Shown here: positions 1 through 10,481 of the stretch, piece by piece
Numbering within the stretch: the stretch's first letter is position 1
Layout of the letters: each line of letters starts with the position of its first letter
Source of the DNA: Lumnitzera littorea
Taxonomy: Eukaryota; Streptophyta; Magnoliopsida; Myrtales; Combretaceae
Assembly (NCBI GenBank): GCA_024138015.1
Contig: JAMXBB010000011.1
Location: 30,755,097 to 30,819,096, forward strand
Reading direction: 5' to 3'
Length of the DNA: 64,000 nt
Position numbers and translations under genes: made by a program
The notes under the pieces: model-generated
What the model saw: only the letters and a program-made list of their open reading frames with translations
The model's database searches: none
Told to the model about the DNA's origin: nothing

Positions 1-752
1 AGGGGTGGGTTTGTGGTGTTAAGCAAATCCATTAGTCACTCGTGGATGCAATGCACCAATTAAGCGTAACATGGTCTACAACTTCTTTGGATGTGACTCA
101 TTGGTTTAAAATTATAGTCATTTGTTGACACAACCTTCCTTAAGGGTTGTTATGAGCTAAGGGAAAGGGTGGTGACACTCAAGTGCTTGAAAAAGACACT
201 CAAAAAAGGATAATTTCATCAATTGTATAGGCAAAAACTGAATATAAGTTAAATGCACATGCTCTTTATACTATGTCTACTTAGATTACAAATACATGTC
301 ACTTTACAAAAAAAGGTAACATACAAATGCATTGAGCAAGTATACAAAGAGAAGGACAATGTTGTAATCCTTCTAGAAATCATCTTCTTGATGCATCGAG
401 TGCTAGATGAGAGAGAAGACATACGTGTCAATTTGGGAATGGAAGACATACCTACAAAAAACATTTTTGACACATGACTTTGAGGTCAAAGTGTAGTTAG
501 CCTTCTATTAGATTAGGCACTTCTAGGGAGGTCGAATGCCTAAGCTTGGTTCATATAGATTCTTTGAGAAAGTCAGGATCAGTTACTATAATACTCTAAG
601 AAAGTTAGACAACTCATAGTTCTTCATTATATGTATTGTGTTGTAAGTCAGAGGGTTCAAAGGTAGGTTGGCTATTAAGTACATAAGTTGTTAAGTTTAC
701 TAGGCCTTTTGCTCTAAATCAGGTTATTGGTCCTAGACATTGATTCCTATGA
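1..752 (-). repeat. Gy-1 3' LTR, truncated by window edge
   Basis: This block is a diverged direct copy of 23,320-24,064. Shared landmarks include the run around 180-280 (23,490-23,590 in the other copy) and the terminal gattcctat at 742-750 (24,053-24,061). About 110 bp of this LTR should lie left of base 1. The two LTRs differ by many substitutions and short indels, so Gy-1 is old. Short ORFs at 249-477 on both strands fall inside the LTR and are not genes. Confidence 0.87.
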
Positions 753-763
753 TTCCCTCCAGG
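752..763 (-). other. Polypurine tract of Gy-1
   Basis: On the minus strand the bases just before the 3' LTR read as a purine run of the form CTGGAGGGAAT. This is the expected plus-strand primer position for an LTR retrotransposon and it fixes the inner edge of the LTR at about 752. Confidence 0.6.
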
Positions 764-789
764 TTGCTTAGGATCAAATCCTCAATTTG

Positions 790-1450
790 TTCATCAAGTC
801 GATCTCTATCCTCAAGAATGTAGAGGCTTAGATCAGCTATGTTAAAAATGTTACAGACCCCGTATCTTATGGTAGGTTAAGTCTGTAGGCATTTTAGTTG
901 ATCTTTGGAGTACTCAAAAGGGTCCTTCAGTTTGTGGTGACAATTTGTTCTTTCTTTTGGTTGGGAACTACTCTTGACATAGATGTACTCATATTAACTC
1001 ACTAGGTTGAAATTACTTCTAGGCTCTTCATTTAAGACTTCCTTATACTAACTTTTCAAAAGCTTGGGTCAGTTGATTTGCTACTCCTTGGTATATCTAT
1101 TGAAAAGATTATGCTTGATCACTGGCCATCTTGTTGAATTGATCAACTATGACCAAAATTGAATCTTTCCCTCTTGTTGTTCTTGGCAATCGAAGCACAA
1201 AGTCCATACTTATGTCATTCCAAGGTCGAATTGGTATAGGTAGTAGCATAGCTGGCCTTTATTCAGCCTTGCTCTTAGCCTCCTTACAGATTGTATACCT
1301 TTTAATGATCCAATGAACATCTCTCTTCATATTCAACTAGTAAAACCTTGATTTCAACAATTCATACGTTCTATTTTCACCAAAATGCCTAAACAATCCT
1401 CTACCATAGGCTTCTCTCATAAGTAGATCTTGCACCAAGTATGTCGAAAC
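790..1450 (-). pseudogene. Gy-1 integrase relic
   Basis: Minus-strand conceptual translation gives, in order, a degraded zinc-binding region (REAYGRGLFRHFGE, about 1,380-1,440), the start of the catalytic core (PWNDISMDFVLRLPRTTRGK followed by LVIVDQFNKMA, about 1,110-1,250), and a C-terminal part with NAYRLNLP near 850-900. The first catalytic Asp is visible in SMDF. The stretch after FNKMA is shortened, so the other two acidic residues cannot be placed. Frames shift at least twice. Integrase would insert the element cDNA; this copy cannot be functional. It is the C-terminal part of the Gy-1 pol gene. Confidence 0.82.
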
Positions 1451-1639
1451 ACATAGGTTTTTAGCTTGGAAGAGATATTCTTTTGTTACAAAATAATCCT
1501 CAAAAGTTCTTCCCTCTTTACATCGTTCAAAAATAGGTCCAATGTGTAGATTGTGAGCATTTGCTCCTTTAAGCTCACAAATCCCAATAATCTCCTTTGA
1601 AGCTCAAATATTAATACATGTCTTTAGGATAATGCATCA

Positions 1640-2050
1640 GTAACCACATTGTATTTCCTTCACTTGTACTTGATCACAAATGTAAACCTTTCTAGAAACT
1701 TAACCTACCTAATTTAACATTTCGATAGCCTTGGTTGGGTTCTTAAATACTTCAATGTTTGGTGATCAAAGTATACTACAAATTCCTTAGGCAGTAGATA
1801 ATGTTGCCAAGTCTATAATGCGCGGACCAAGGTATATTGCTTTTTATCATATACGAAGAAATTCAACATAGGCCCTTTGAGTTTCTTTCTAAAATAAGTG
1901 ATAGGTCAATAGCTTGCATGAGAATCACTCCAATTCCTACGCTTGAAGCATCACGTTTAAGTTCAAAGACTTTTATAAAGTCTAGCAATGCAAGCAAAGG
2001 TGTTGTAGTTAACTAACTCTTAAGCTAGTTGAAGCTCTTCTCTTCCTTTT
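1640..2050 (-). pseudogene. Gy-1 RNase H relic
   Basis: The minus strand encodes a recognisable retrotransposon RNase H: FELKRDASSVGIGVILMQ near 1,930-1,985 is the usual start of this domain in plant gypsy elements, with the motif Asp retained. Further on a segment resembling the ALRTWQHYLLPKEF region lies at about 1,770-1,830. Reading it needs frame changes and there are in-frame stops. The domain removes the RNA strand during reverse transcription. It lies between the RT thumb and the integrase of Gy-1, as expected. Confidence 0.75.
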
Positions 2051-2617
2051 CTCCCTATTTGAATTCAATATTCTTCTTGGTCAGCTTGGTTAATGGTGAG
2101 GCAACAAAGCTAAAGTTTAAAATAAATCTTCAACAAAAAGATGCTAACCCACGAAAGCTTCTAACATTAGCATAAGAGGTCGATGTAGGCCATTCTACAA
2201 TGGCTTGGACCTTTTCATCATCTACTTGCAATTTTTCCTTCCTCACTACATAACCTATAAACATAACTTCCTCTCAGCAAAAACGACATTTCTTTAAATT
2301 TCCATACAATTTTTCAGATCGAAGTATCTTAAAAATAGATTGGAGATGTCTTTCATGATTAGATAGATTAGAACTACATATAAGAATGTCATCAAAATAT
2401 ATAACTACAAACTTTCCAATTAGATTCCTCAATACATGATTCATTAATTGCATGAATGTACTTGGAGCATTGGATAATCTAAATGGTATGATAAGCTACT
2501 CATATAGACTATGTCTAGTCTTAAAGGTTGTCTTCTACTCATTGCCTTCTCTTATATGGATTTGAAGATATTTGGACTTTAAGTCTATCTTTCGGAACAC
2601 ACTTGCTCCATGGAGTT
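2051..2617 (-). pseudogene. Gy-1 reverse transcriptase, C-terminal half
   Basis: Minus-strand translation starts with HGASVFRKIDLKSKYLQIH next to the Gy-2 boundary. It continues with a segment matching the PFRLSNAPSTFMQLMNHVL region and the catalytic box YFDDIL near 2,385-2,400, then the thumb (ASPLTKLTKKNIEF, about 2,060-2,110). Asp-Asp of the box is intact, but stops and a frame change are present nearby. The missing N-terminal half is at 20,437-20,932, on the far side of Gy-2. The two halves meet exactly at an ...MLDEL/HGASVF junction, which proves the insertion point. Confidence 0.88.
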
Positions 2618-3279
2618 TGATGCAAATCGCATTGAGAATCAACAAGGGCAGCCGTAAGGGGTAGGTCTAATCCTACTGAAGGACAAAAAATAGAATGGGT
2701 TTATTGATGGTTTTAGTGAATTTGTAAGCCACCTAGTTAGATTTGATGTACCAACTAGATCTTACATAGCTTAATCATCACTTTGATATTATATACAAAG
2801 AGATAACTAGGGTTGCTCGCTATAATCCTTACTAAAGGGATTGATAATAGCTAGTAAGAGAGAGAAAGTTTTCCAAGAGAATAGACTCAAAGGGTTTTTC
2901 ATTAATGTGAAAAGTCTGTCTAAAACTTTATACATATGTTCTATTTATACATAGTGGTAAACTTATAAATAAAAGGATTAAAAGGATGCTCTAGTGGTAT
3001 TCCTATAAATAGAAAATAAAAGTGAGGGTAATTTAGGAATAATACAATAAATAGGAAGTCTAAATAACATAAATAAAATAAATAGTCAAATAAAGTATTT
3101 AGATAAGGAGTAGATGAGCTAGGTTGATGAGTTGTTGGAGATCTTGAAGACTTGATCTGGGTGGACTTGAAATTCTGGTTGATCAAAAGAGTAGTCTAGT
3201 AGAGCAAAGCAAACCTGTAGAGAAGACCATACTATACTAGTAGAGTAGAGTAGAGTAAACCAGTAGAGTAGAGCAGACT
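2618..3279 (-). repeat. Gy-2 3' LTR, first 662 bp (rest lost)
   Basis: This is a direct copy of 19,542 to about 20,310. Shared landmarks are the opening around 2,618-2,680, the block at 2,820-2,960 with TTTTTCATTAAT, and the A+G-rich (cagtagagtagagc)n minisatellite at 3,190-3,279. The copy stops at 3,279, where Gy-3 begins. The last ~110 bp of the LTR, ending GAATCCTATCA in the other copy, were not found downstream. Confidence 0.82.
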
Positions 3280-3493
3280 TGATACAAGATGGCCCAAGGC
3301 TTGATAAGGGTGGCTACAAGGGGTGGGTTCGAGCTTGTGGAAAGCTCGAAAAGATGGGTGGAAACACATGTGAACAGCAAAGAAAGTTAAACAAGTAAAC
3401 TTCAATCCACTCTAAGGATATGACTTACTGAGGAACTACCGATGACTTATGGTTTAACTCAACATGACGTACGAGCTAGTCCGATAAGGATAT
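3280..3493 (-). repeat. Gy-3 LTR, left 214 bp
   Basis: The LTR begins TGATACAAG. It aligns in reverse complement with the end of the Gy-4 LTR (61,897-62,106), sharing the GGGTGGG and AGCTTG landmarks. Ath-1 interrupts it at 3,494, and the rest resumes at 12,397. The 214-bp length matches the corresponding 3' part of the Gy-4 LTR to within a few bases. Confidence 0.75.
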
Positions 3494-4734
3494 TGATAAC
3501 TCTGATTTTAAATATATTTCACATGATGATTTTATAGTATTTTCTTTACATTTTTTGTTTTCTTTAAAGAAATTGATACTTAATTGAGTAAAATTTTGAT
3601 TTCAAGGTTTGAACACATTCTTAGATTAAAAACGAAGAAAAGGAATCAAGTTTCACTCAATTTGGAGTTCAAATGAATGAGTTATGAAGTTTTGAAGTTA
3701 CATAGTCTGGGACACAACTGTGTCCCTAAGCTGTGACCATCCAGGAAGATTTGCCAAGGTCAGAAAGTTACACGACTTGAGGATACGACTGTGTCTCAAG
3801 CTGTGTCTGGTGACAAAAGAAGATACTTTACAATACATTGTAAAAGGACATACTAGGGTTTCGTACAAGAGATTGGACACTCGAGAAGTGAAGAGACTTG
3901 AAGAGAAGGAGGAGAAAAAAGCGAAAGCAACACCTAACTTCAAGATTGAAGAGATTTATCATCAACAAAAGGGGTTTTTCATGTTTTATTTATTGGTTTT
4001 GTTGGAATTCATCTTTAGTTTCATTATGATAGCTTAAGATTCGTGTATTTAGGATTATGGAACTTAAGGTTTCATGTGACTATTAGATTGGTTGATAATT
4101 TTCAATAAAGTCTCTATCTTTTCTTGATTCAATTATGTTATTTAATTGTTAATTGATATTTCTAGAACATCAATCTATGATATTATGCATGATGATTGAG
4201 AAATCACATATGTAATGAGATCTTGACATAATTGGAGAGAATTACATGTGTACTTAGAGATAAGAAACATGTTTCTTTCAGAAAGTTGTTCATTTGTGTG
4301 GGAATTCATTATACATTAATGCGGTTCTAAATTATATTACTAAGTGAAGAGATTCCGGTAAATAATTTAAGATTAGGGTTAATATGCTTGAGAAAGGTGT
4401 TAACTTTAATTGTGAATCCCTTCGGTCAAGAATAATAGAGATTAAATTGGATACATTTTAAGCGGACCATGTTAAATACTAGGGGAAATAATTCCTAAAT
4501 ACGTTATTTTCTTTTCTGAAGTCATTTTTAGTTTTATCGCTTTCTAAATTGCTTAATCAAGTCTCATAATTAGGTTAGTTTGTTAATTTTAATATTTTTA
4601 CTTCATTCAACTTATCACAATTTTCTGGTTAGATAATAGAGCTAAGGTTAATATTAGTATTCGAAGTCTCTGAAGGATCGACTCGGACTCACATCCACTA
4701 TATTAAAATTGATAGGTGCACTTGCCTGATATCA
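3494..4734 (+). repeat. Ath-1 5' LTR
   Basis: The LTR starts TGATAACTCTG, ends CTGATATCA, and is 1,241 bp, the same length as the 3' copy at 11,151-12,391. It holds a hairpin-like motif (GGGACAC aact GTGTCCC, 3,709-3,726) that recurs as an array in the element body. ORFs at 3,698-4,037 lie wholly in the LTR and recur in the 3' copy; they are not taken as genes. Confidence 0.93.
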
Positions 4735-4740
4735 AGTTTT

Positions 4741-4757
4741 TGGCACCGTTGCTGGGG
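4741..4757 (+). other. Ath-1 primer binding site (tRNA-Asp type)
   Basis: TGGCACCGTTGCTGGGG lies six bases after the LTR. It resembles the TGGCGCCGTTGCCGGGG site used by Athila-group elements, complementary to the 3' end of tRNA-Asp, with two C-to-T type changes. This differs from the tRNA-Met-type sites of the other elements here. Confidence 0.85.
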
Positions 4758-4881
4758 ATTTTCGATATTAAGAACACTAGTTGCTTTATTACTTTGACCA
4801 TTTTTTTCCTCTTTTGTTTTCATTGTTTATTTTTATTACCTAGAGTTGCAATTGATTTTATATTTCTTGCCCTTGTAGTGC

Positions 4882-6978
4882 ATGACCCGAAGCAACCCGG
4901 AAGATTTGGTAGAATTTGTTCTTGAAATTGAGAGAACTGTCCTTAAAAATTTGAGATTGCGACCTAGACAAATTGTGGCTACCATAGAAGACGATTCAAT
5001 CGTTGAAATCAAGGAAGAGGGTGAAGAGGCCAACACTCAATTCATTGAGCAAGAAGATCCACCACACATGGCTAACAATGGTAATGAAGCAAATCGGACC
5101 ATGTCCGACTATTCAAGGCCTACACTTATTGGAGCTGACTCTAGTATCGCAAGGCCAATCGTTGCGACTAATAACTTCCAAATTGCACCTAACATCATAC
5201 AAATGGTGCAACAATATGTTCAGTTTGACGGTCTTCAAGATGAAGATCCTAATGCCTACATCTCTGGCTTTCTAGAGATTTGTGATACATTTAAAATCAA
5301 CGGAGCCACGGATGATGCCATCTGACTGCGGCTATTTCCTTTTTCCTTGAGGGGTAGAGCAAAACAGTGGTTGAACTCTCTACTACGAAATTCAATCACA
5401 ACTTGGAATGAATTGGTAGAGAAATTTCTGGAGAAGTATTTCCCACCTGCGAAGACCGCTAAACTTTGAAACGACATTTCTTGTTTTGCCCAATTGGAAG
5501 CGGAGACTCTATATGACACTTGGGAGTTTGATGTGGAGATCAAATATAAAAAAGGCACTGAGAATTTAGCAGTAGACCACCTATCTCGATTGAAGAATCC
5601 AAACTTGGAAATGCTCGACGAGAATGAGATCAAAGATGAATTCCCTGATGAGCGACTCTATGCCATCGCCCAAGTAAGTGATATGGAAATTCCTTGGTTT
5701 GTGGATATCGCTAATTTTTTAGCTGCTAGGATTATACCGAAGGGACTTCCACACCAGTAAAAGAAAAATTTTTTTTTTGATACGAAACATTATTTTTGGG
5801 ATGATCCTTACCTGTTTAAAGTATGTGTAGATCATGTTATTTGAAGGTGTGTACCACACCTTCAAGGATGGAGAATTTTGAGCCACTATCATTCGGGGCC
5901 TACGGGTGGGCATCATAATGCCAATAGGATAGCTCATAAGGTCCTAAAGGCTAGATTTTATTGGCCTACCTTATTCCAAGATGCTTAGAAATACGTTGAG
6001 ATTTGTGATTGTTGTCAACGAGTGGGGAATATATCTCGTAGGGATGAAATGCCACAAAACGCCATCATCGAGGTCGAGGTATTCGATGTGTGGGGGATCG
6101 ATTTCATAGGTCCTTTCCCGAACTCTAATGGAAATAAATATATCCTAGCAGCTGTTGACTACGTCTTTAAGTGGGTGGAAGCTAAAGCCCTACCTACTAA
6201 TGATGCTAGGGTAGTAAAAAAATTCTTGAAAGGCCTATTTTCTCGATTTGGCACCCCTAGGACAATTATAAGTGATAGGGGAACACACTTTTGTAATGCT
6301 CAACTCGACCAAGTGTTGAAACGTTATGGTGTTACACATAGAATAGCCACCCCATACCACCCCCAAAGTAGTGGCCAAGTAGAAGTTGCCAATCGCGATC
6401 TTAAATGAATTGTTGAAAAAACCGTAGAGTATCATAGGAGAGATTGGTCAAAAAAGTTGGATGATGCTCTATGGGCATACAGAACTGCTTACAAAACACC
6501 ACTAGGGACCACACCCTACCGACTTGTATATGGGAAGGCTTGTCATTTACCGGTAGAGATTGAACATAAGGCTTATTGGGCAATTAAGAGTGCTAATGTT
6601 GATTTTGAGCGTGCAGGTTCTCATAGGAAACTTCAATTGAATGAACTAGAGGAATGGCGAGCGACAGTATATGAAAACTCCAAATTATACAAAGAAAGGG
6701 CCAAAAAGTACCACGATTAGCGAATCAAATAAGGTCGACAATTTAAAGAAGGTGATGATATTCTTTTGTATAATTCTCGCCTTCGCTTATTCCCAGGTAA
6801 GTTGAAATCTAGGTGGTCTAGACCATTTACAATTATATAAGTTTTCTCGTATGGGACTGTTGAAGTTACACACTTGGAGAAAGGCACATTTAAGGTAAAT
6901 GGGCAACGATTGAAGTTATACTTGAGTAGAAACTTGGAGCATGTTGGACGAGAGGAGTTTTATCTTCACCCGACATAA
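4882..6978 (+). pseudogene. Ath-1 gag fused in frame to RNase H end and integrase
   Basis: One frame runs about 2.1 kb without an indel. From the ATG at 4,882 it encodes an Athila gag N-terminus, then a capsid-type region (LRGRAKQWLNSL, WNELVEKFLEKYFPP, to FAQLEAETLYDT). At about 5,527 it passes directly into the RNase H tail (FDVEIKYKKGTENLAVDHLSRL), so the rest of gag, protease, RT and most of RNase H are deleted. Integrase follows: the zinc domain (HHNANRIAHKV, CDCCQR), core residues D in GIDFIGPF, D in SDRGTHF and E in SGQVEVAN, and the GKLKSRWSRPF C-terminal region, ending HPT at 6,975. In-frame stops lie at 5,323, 5,467, 5,758, near 5,845, near 5,986, 6,406, 6,718, 6,730 and 6,838. Most can be explained as CGA, CAG or CAA changed by C-to-T. 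Confidence 0.93.
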
Positions 6979-7290
6979 CTATCATGAGAAGACGTATCCC
7001 ATCAAGCTATCGACGTTAACTATAACGCTTCTTGGGAGGCAACCCATGTCTAACTTTGCTCACACTTTAGTTCTTTAAGTTTATTCCATTTTATTTTTCT
7101 TTTATCTAACTTTGCTTTGCTTCTTTTATTTGTTTCAATTTTAGTCATAGGCTTTTCCCTTTTAGTTTCATTTTTTCTCTCTTTAGTTTTCTTTGTCTTA
7201 TTTTTCTAGTTTAAGTACTTTTATTTTTTAAGTTTCTTGTATTTTTAAATTCATGAATTTAGGTAAAAAAAGAAAAAAACAGAACAGAAA

Positions 7291-7620
7291 GTTATACGGG
7301 CATGGGACACTGTTGTGTCCCAGTCCGTATCCATCAAGGCCCCTTCAATGAACTAACACCTACAGAAAGTTACATGGGCATGGGACACGGTTGTGTCCCA
7401 GCCCGTGTGCGCCCAGTATTTACACCCGCAAACAGAAAGTTACACGGGCGTGGGGCATGGTTGTGTCCCAGCCCGTGTGCGCCCAGTATTCATGCCCAAA
7501 CACAGAAACTTACACGGGTATGGGACACGATTGTATCCTAACCTGTGTTTATCTAGGTAAGGCACCGCAAACAGAGTTATACGGGCGTGGGATACGGTCG
7601 TATCCCAGCTCGTGTTTGCT
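7291..7620 (+). repeat. Five-copy hairpin-forming tandem array in Ath-1
   Basis: Five units start near 7,294, 7,371, 7,441, 7,511 and 7,579 (spacing about 68-77 bp). Each contains an inverted repeat of the form ACACGGGC-x-TGGGACAC then GTGTCCCA-x-CCCGTGT around a few loop bases. Copies 1, 4 and 5 carry paired or single changes. The array is far more G+C-rich than its surroundings. ORFs at 7,302-7,639 merely read through the repeat. It sits between the integrase and the second ORF, in what would be transcribed spacer. Confidence 0.85.
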
Positions 7621-8334
7621 TAGCACCTACACGATTTAGCATACGCCCTGCATAATTTATTAAAACACACACACATACACTCTCTCAAACACTTACAAAC
7701 ATCAACACATATTCATTTCACATTTCTTCTTCTCTCCATCTTCTCCTCACGTTCCTGATCTAAGTAAGTTCTCTTCATTGTTTATGTTTTATCTTCCTCA
7801 TTGTTTAGACATGTTTAGCTACCCAACATTTAGGACTTTTGGGAATTGGTACATGCATTTTGTCTGAGAGTTTACTTTGTTTTTATTCTTTCATATTAGA
7901 CATATACAATTGCCTTGTGTTGCTCGATTTTAATGCATTTATGATGCCTCTTCTAGTTAGATATTCCTGTATGATCTCTCAAATTCGAATTTTGTTTGCC
8001 AATTTGATAATTATTATTCAATTACGCCAATTAGAGTTAGCATTGTGAGAGTGATTTTGGGTCATTTAGCATCTTTGATGTGTTGGGACGCTTTCTCTTC
8101 AAGCTGATTGCAATGTAATGCATCTAATGTATACTTAGTTGGATGAATTTGCTAACCATTTCTTTTACACCAATTAGTTTTGTGGATGCACTCTACATGT
8201 TTGTTTAAATGTCCCAATGAGAATTCTTTCAATATTCTTCACTGTTAATCCTTTCTCCCTCTGTCTTCGTTTGAACTAAGTGTGGCAAGGATGCGCGTTT
8301 TTGATTTGGTTTGGTGTTTCTTCTTAGGTAGTCA
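7621..8334 (+). other. Ath-1 spacer with no supported gene
   Basis: A pyrimidine-rich leader (about 7,690-7,800, TCTTCTTCTCTCC-like) precedes the second ORF. It could be a transcript leader or contain the acceptor site of a spliced subgenomic RNA, as proposed for env-like genes, but no site is decisive. The 69-residue ORF at 7,839-8,048 has no recognisable content. Confidence 0.4.
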
Positions 8335-9847
8335 ATGGCAAATCGCGCAAAGCTTACCGTTTGAAGAAAATCCAAATATGCAGCATCATCTTCAACGTAA
8401 GAAGGTGCAATTGTTGAACCATTAGCCACTCTCCCTCTAATAGAGCACTGAATGCTTCAATTCAAAGAAGAATACCAGTCGCGACGCTATAATTTTCTTA
8501 AGAACAAGCCTTTCAGCAACACCCTTCGTTTGGATTGGGATGTTCTCGCTCAATTAGATCTCACAACGGAAATGAAGGAGCTCTTTGACGGAACCATTTG
8601 GGAGGTATTTTTATCTCTTGAAGCTCTAGTTTATAAAGAGCTGACATTGGAGTTTTTATGCACATACAAACTTGATAAAGAGAGTGCTAGTGGCATGGGC
8701 TCCAAACGTAAACTCCATTTCACTTTGAGTGGCCACCCTTTCCATATGACAATAGCTCAATTGGGTAGATATCTCGGTCTTTATGAGGATCGCTCAATTA
8801 GATCTCACAACGGAAATGGAGGAGCTCTTGGACGGAACCATTTGGGAGTGATTTTTATCTCTTGAAGCTCTAGTTTATAAAGAGCTAACATTGGAGTTTT
8901 TATGCACATACAAACTTGATAAAGAGAGTGCTAGTGGCATGGGCCCCAAACGCAAACTCCATTTCACTTTGAGTGGCCACCCTTTCCATATGACAATAGC
9001 TCAATTGGGCAGATATCTCGGTCTTTATGAGGATAGATACACACGGATAGAAGAGTTCTAACGTCTATCATGTCATTTTCCACGTGGTGTAACACCAGGG
9101 ATGTTTTGGAATGAAATTACTATTGGTGATGTGTATGACCTAGCAAAGAGTAAGGCTTCTCAATTGGTCAAACCTGAATATCGTGTTCTTCATTGGCTCT
9201 TTGCACATAGATTGACTGGCCGAGGCCTTAGCACCAATGTGGTTTCCAACAAGGATTGCCTCTATTTACATAGTGTTATTCATAAACATCCAATCAATTT
9301 AGCCATTGAGCTAGCTGAACTTTTCAGCCACAAAGCCATTACTATACGGAAGAAAGGGCATATTTGTTGTGGCCCTTACATCACCTTACTTGTGCAGGCC
9401 ATGCGGACTAAGGTTGTTATTTGGCCCTCGCTTACCTTAGTCAATCAAGTCACTCTTATGCGACTTAATTCATTCCGACTCATGAACCTTTTACCAACGA
9501 GACGTTAAGATCGACACTCCCGCAGCACATCTTGAGGCCAGATGTCTTCAGCAAGCTTTGAAGACAAATTTGATATGTTGATGATTGAGGTTCGTTATAT
9601 CCGAGAAAGTGTGGATAAACTTCCTATCCGTCAAGACAAAATGGAAAAATTTCTCAAGATGAAAGAGTCGGATGCATATGATGAGGATAGTGAGAGTGAG
9701 GAAGAGGATGATGAGGGTGGTGAGGAAGAGGCAGCTGAGGGTAGTGAAGAGGATAGTGAGGGCAGTGAAGAAGATGATGATGCAACCATGGCGGAGGCAC
9801 CATCTGATGAGGATGATGGAGAGATGGATTTCGATCCCTCTTCTTAG
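8335..9847 (+). pseudogene. Ath-1 second ORF (Athila ORF-1 / env-position protein)
   Basis: This is the Athila-specific protein downstream of integrase. From the ATG at 8,335 the frame gives an N-terminus with several stops, then FKEEYQSRRYNFL, a domain ending in HFTLSGHPFHMTIAQLGRYLGLY, then (after one extra 244-bp repeat unit) PRGVTPGMFWNEITIG, the YRVLHWLFAHRLTGRG region, PYITLLVQAM, and a strongly acidic Glu/Asp tail (9,665-9,840) ending at 9,847. The HMTIAQLGRYLGLY and LHWLFAHRLTGR motifs are hallmarks of the ATHILA ORF-1 family; its function is not established. The tandem duplication at 8,547-9,034 shifts the frame by one, so the second part reads in frame 2. Further stops lie near 9,060, 9,506 and 9,530. 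Confidence 0.85.
8547..9034 (+). repeat. 244-bp tandem duplication inside the Ath-1 second ORF
   Basis: Bases 8,547-8,790 and 8,791-9,034 are near-identical direct copies, each starting CGCTCAATTAGATCTC. The period of 244 is not a multiple of three, so the duplication itself breaks the frame. A handful of differences (for example GAAATGAAGGAG against GAAATGGAGGAG) show it is not brand new. Confidence 0.93.
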
Positions 9848-10073
9848 TTCATTTTTTTTGTGTTGTTTTTAGTTGGCCAAGGCATGTGCAATTAGACATG
9901 TAATGATGATGCTTCCTCGTTATGAACTTCTTCACCTTATTTTTGACTGGCAGGGAAGTATTAGTTTCTTTTTCAATACATATATTCTCTTTTTTTCCCT
10001 ATGATGATTTTTCTTGTTTCATTTCTTGTTGCTATGCTTCCTTAGTCGTACATTGAGGACATTGTACGTTATT

Positions 10074-10089
10074 AAGTGTGGGGAAGGGA
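10074..10089 (+). other. Extra polypurine-like tract in Ath-1
   Basis: AAGTGTGGGGAAGGGA closely resembles the true tract before the 3' LTR (AGGTGTGGGGAAGTT, 11,136-11,150) but lies 1.06 kb upstream. It is preceded by a short inverted repeat, CGTACATTGAGGACATTGTACG.. (10,049 onward). An internal purine tract could act as a second plus-strand priming site; this is inference. Confidence 0.5.
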
Positions 10090-10481
10090 TATATATGAAT
10101 TTGTTACATTTGACCCAATTAATTTTTAAGTTAACTTACAATAGATGATTAACAAGTGTTGAGCCAAATTAACTGTGTCATCTTGATCATTGTTGATCTT
10201 ATTATACTTTATTAGAATTGATTAGTCAAATTTGTGGAGGGCAAAGTTACGAGTTATTTAGCTTGAGACTTTAAGACTTGAGATTAGAGCAATATCACTA
10301 GTTGAAAGTTAGTCATGGTTATTTTTAAATTTACTTTTATGTATACCTTTCTCTTAGAAATTTTTTTTAGAGCCCTATAATTTTTAACAAACAAGCAAAT
10401 GAAATTCTTCTTTTGAGAAAACCTTGAAAAATCACAATGATTGGAGGTCAAAAGTAATAACAAGTGTATGAATAGAAAAAA

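Noticed and set aside
249..477. Overlapping 74-codon ORFs on both strands
   Set aside because: They lie inside the Gy-1 LTR; the other LTR copy does not keep the frame.
3698..4037. ORFs of 81 and 105 codons, partly repeated at 11,354-11,624
   Set aside because: Both sets are within the two Ath-1 LTRs; the repetition is due to LTR identity and not to gene conservation.
7302..7639. ORFs translating as Cys/Pro/His-rich repeats (MGHGCVPAR...)
   Set aside because: They read through the hairpin array; the same repeat is open in two frames, which is expected of a tandem repeat with no stop.
9542..9847. Separate acidic protein gene (Glu/Asp-rich, 101 codons)
   Set aside because: It is in the same frame as the preceding part of the Athila second ORF and forms its acidic C-terminal tail.
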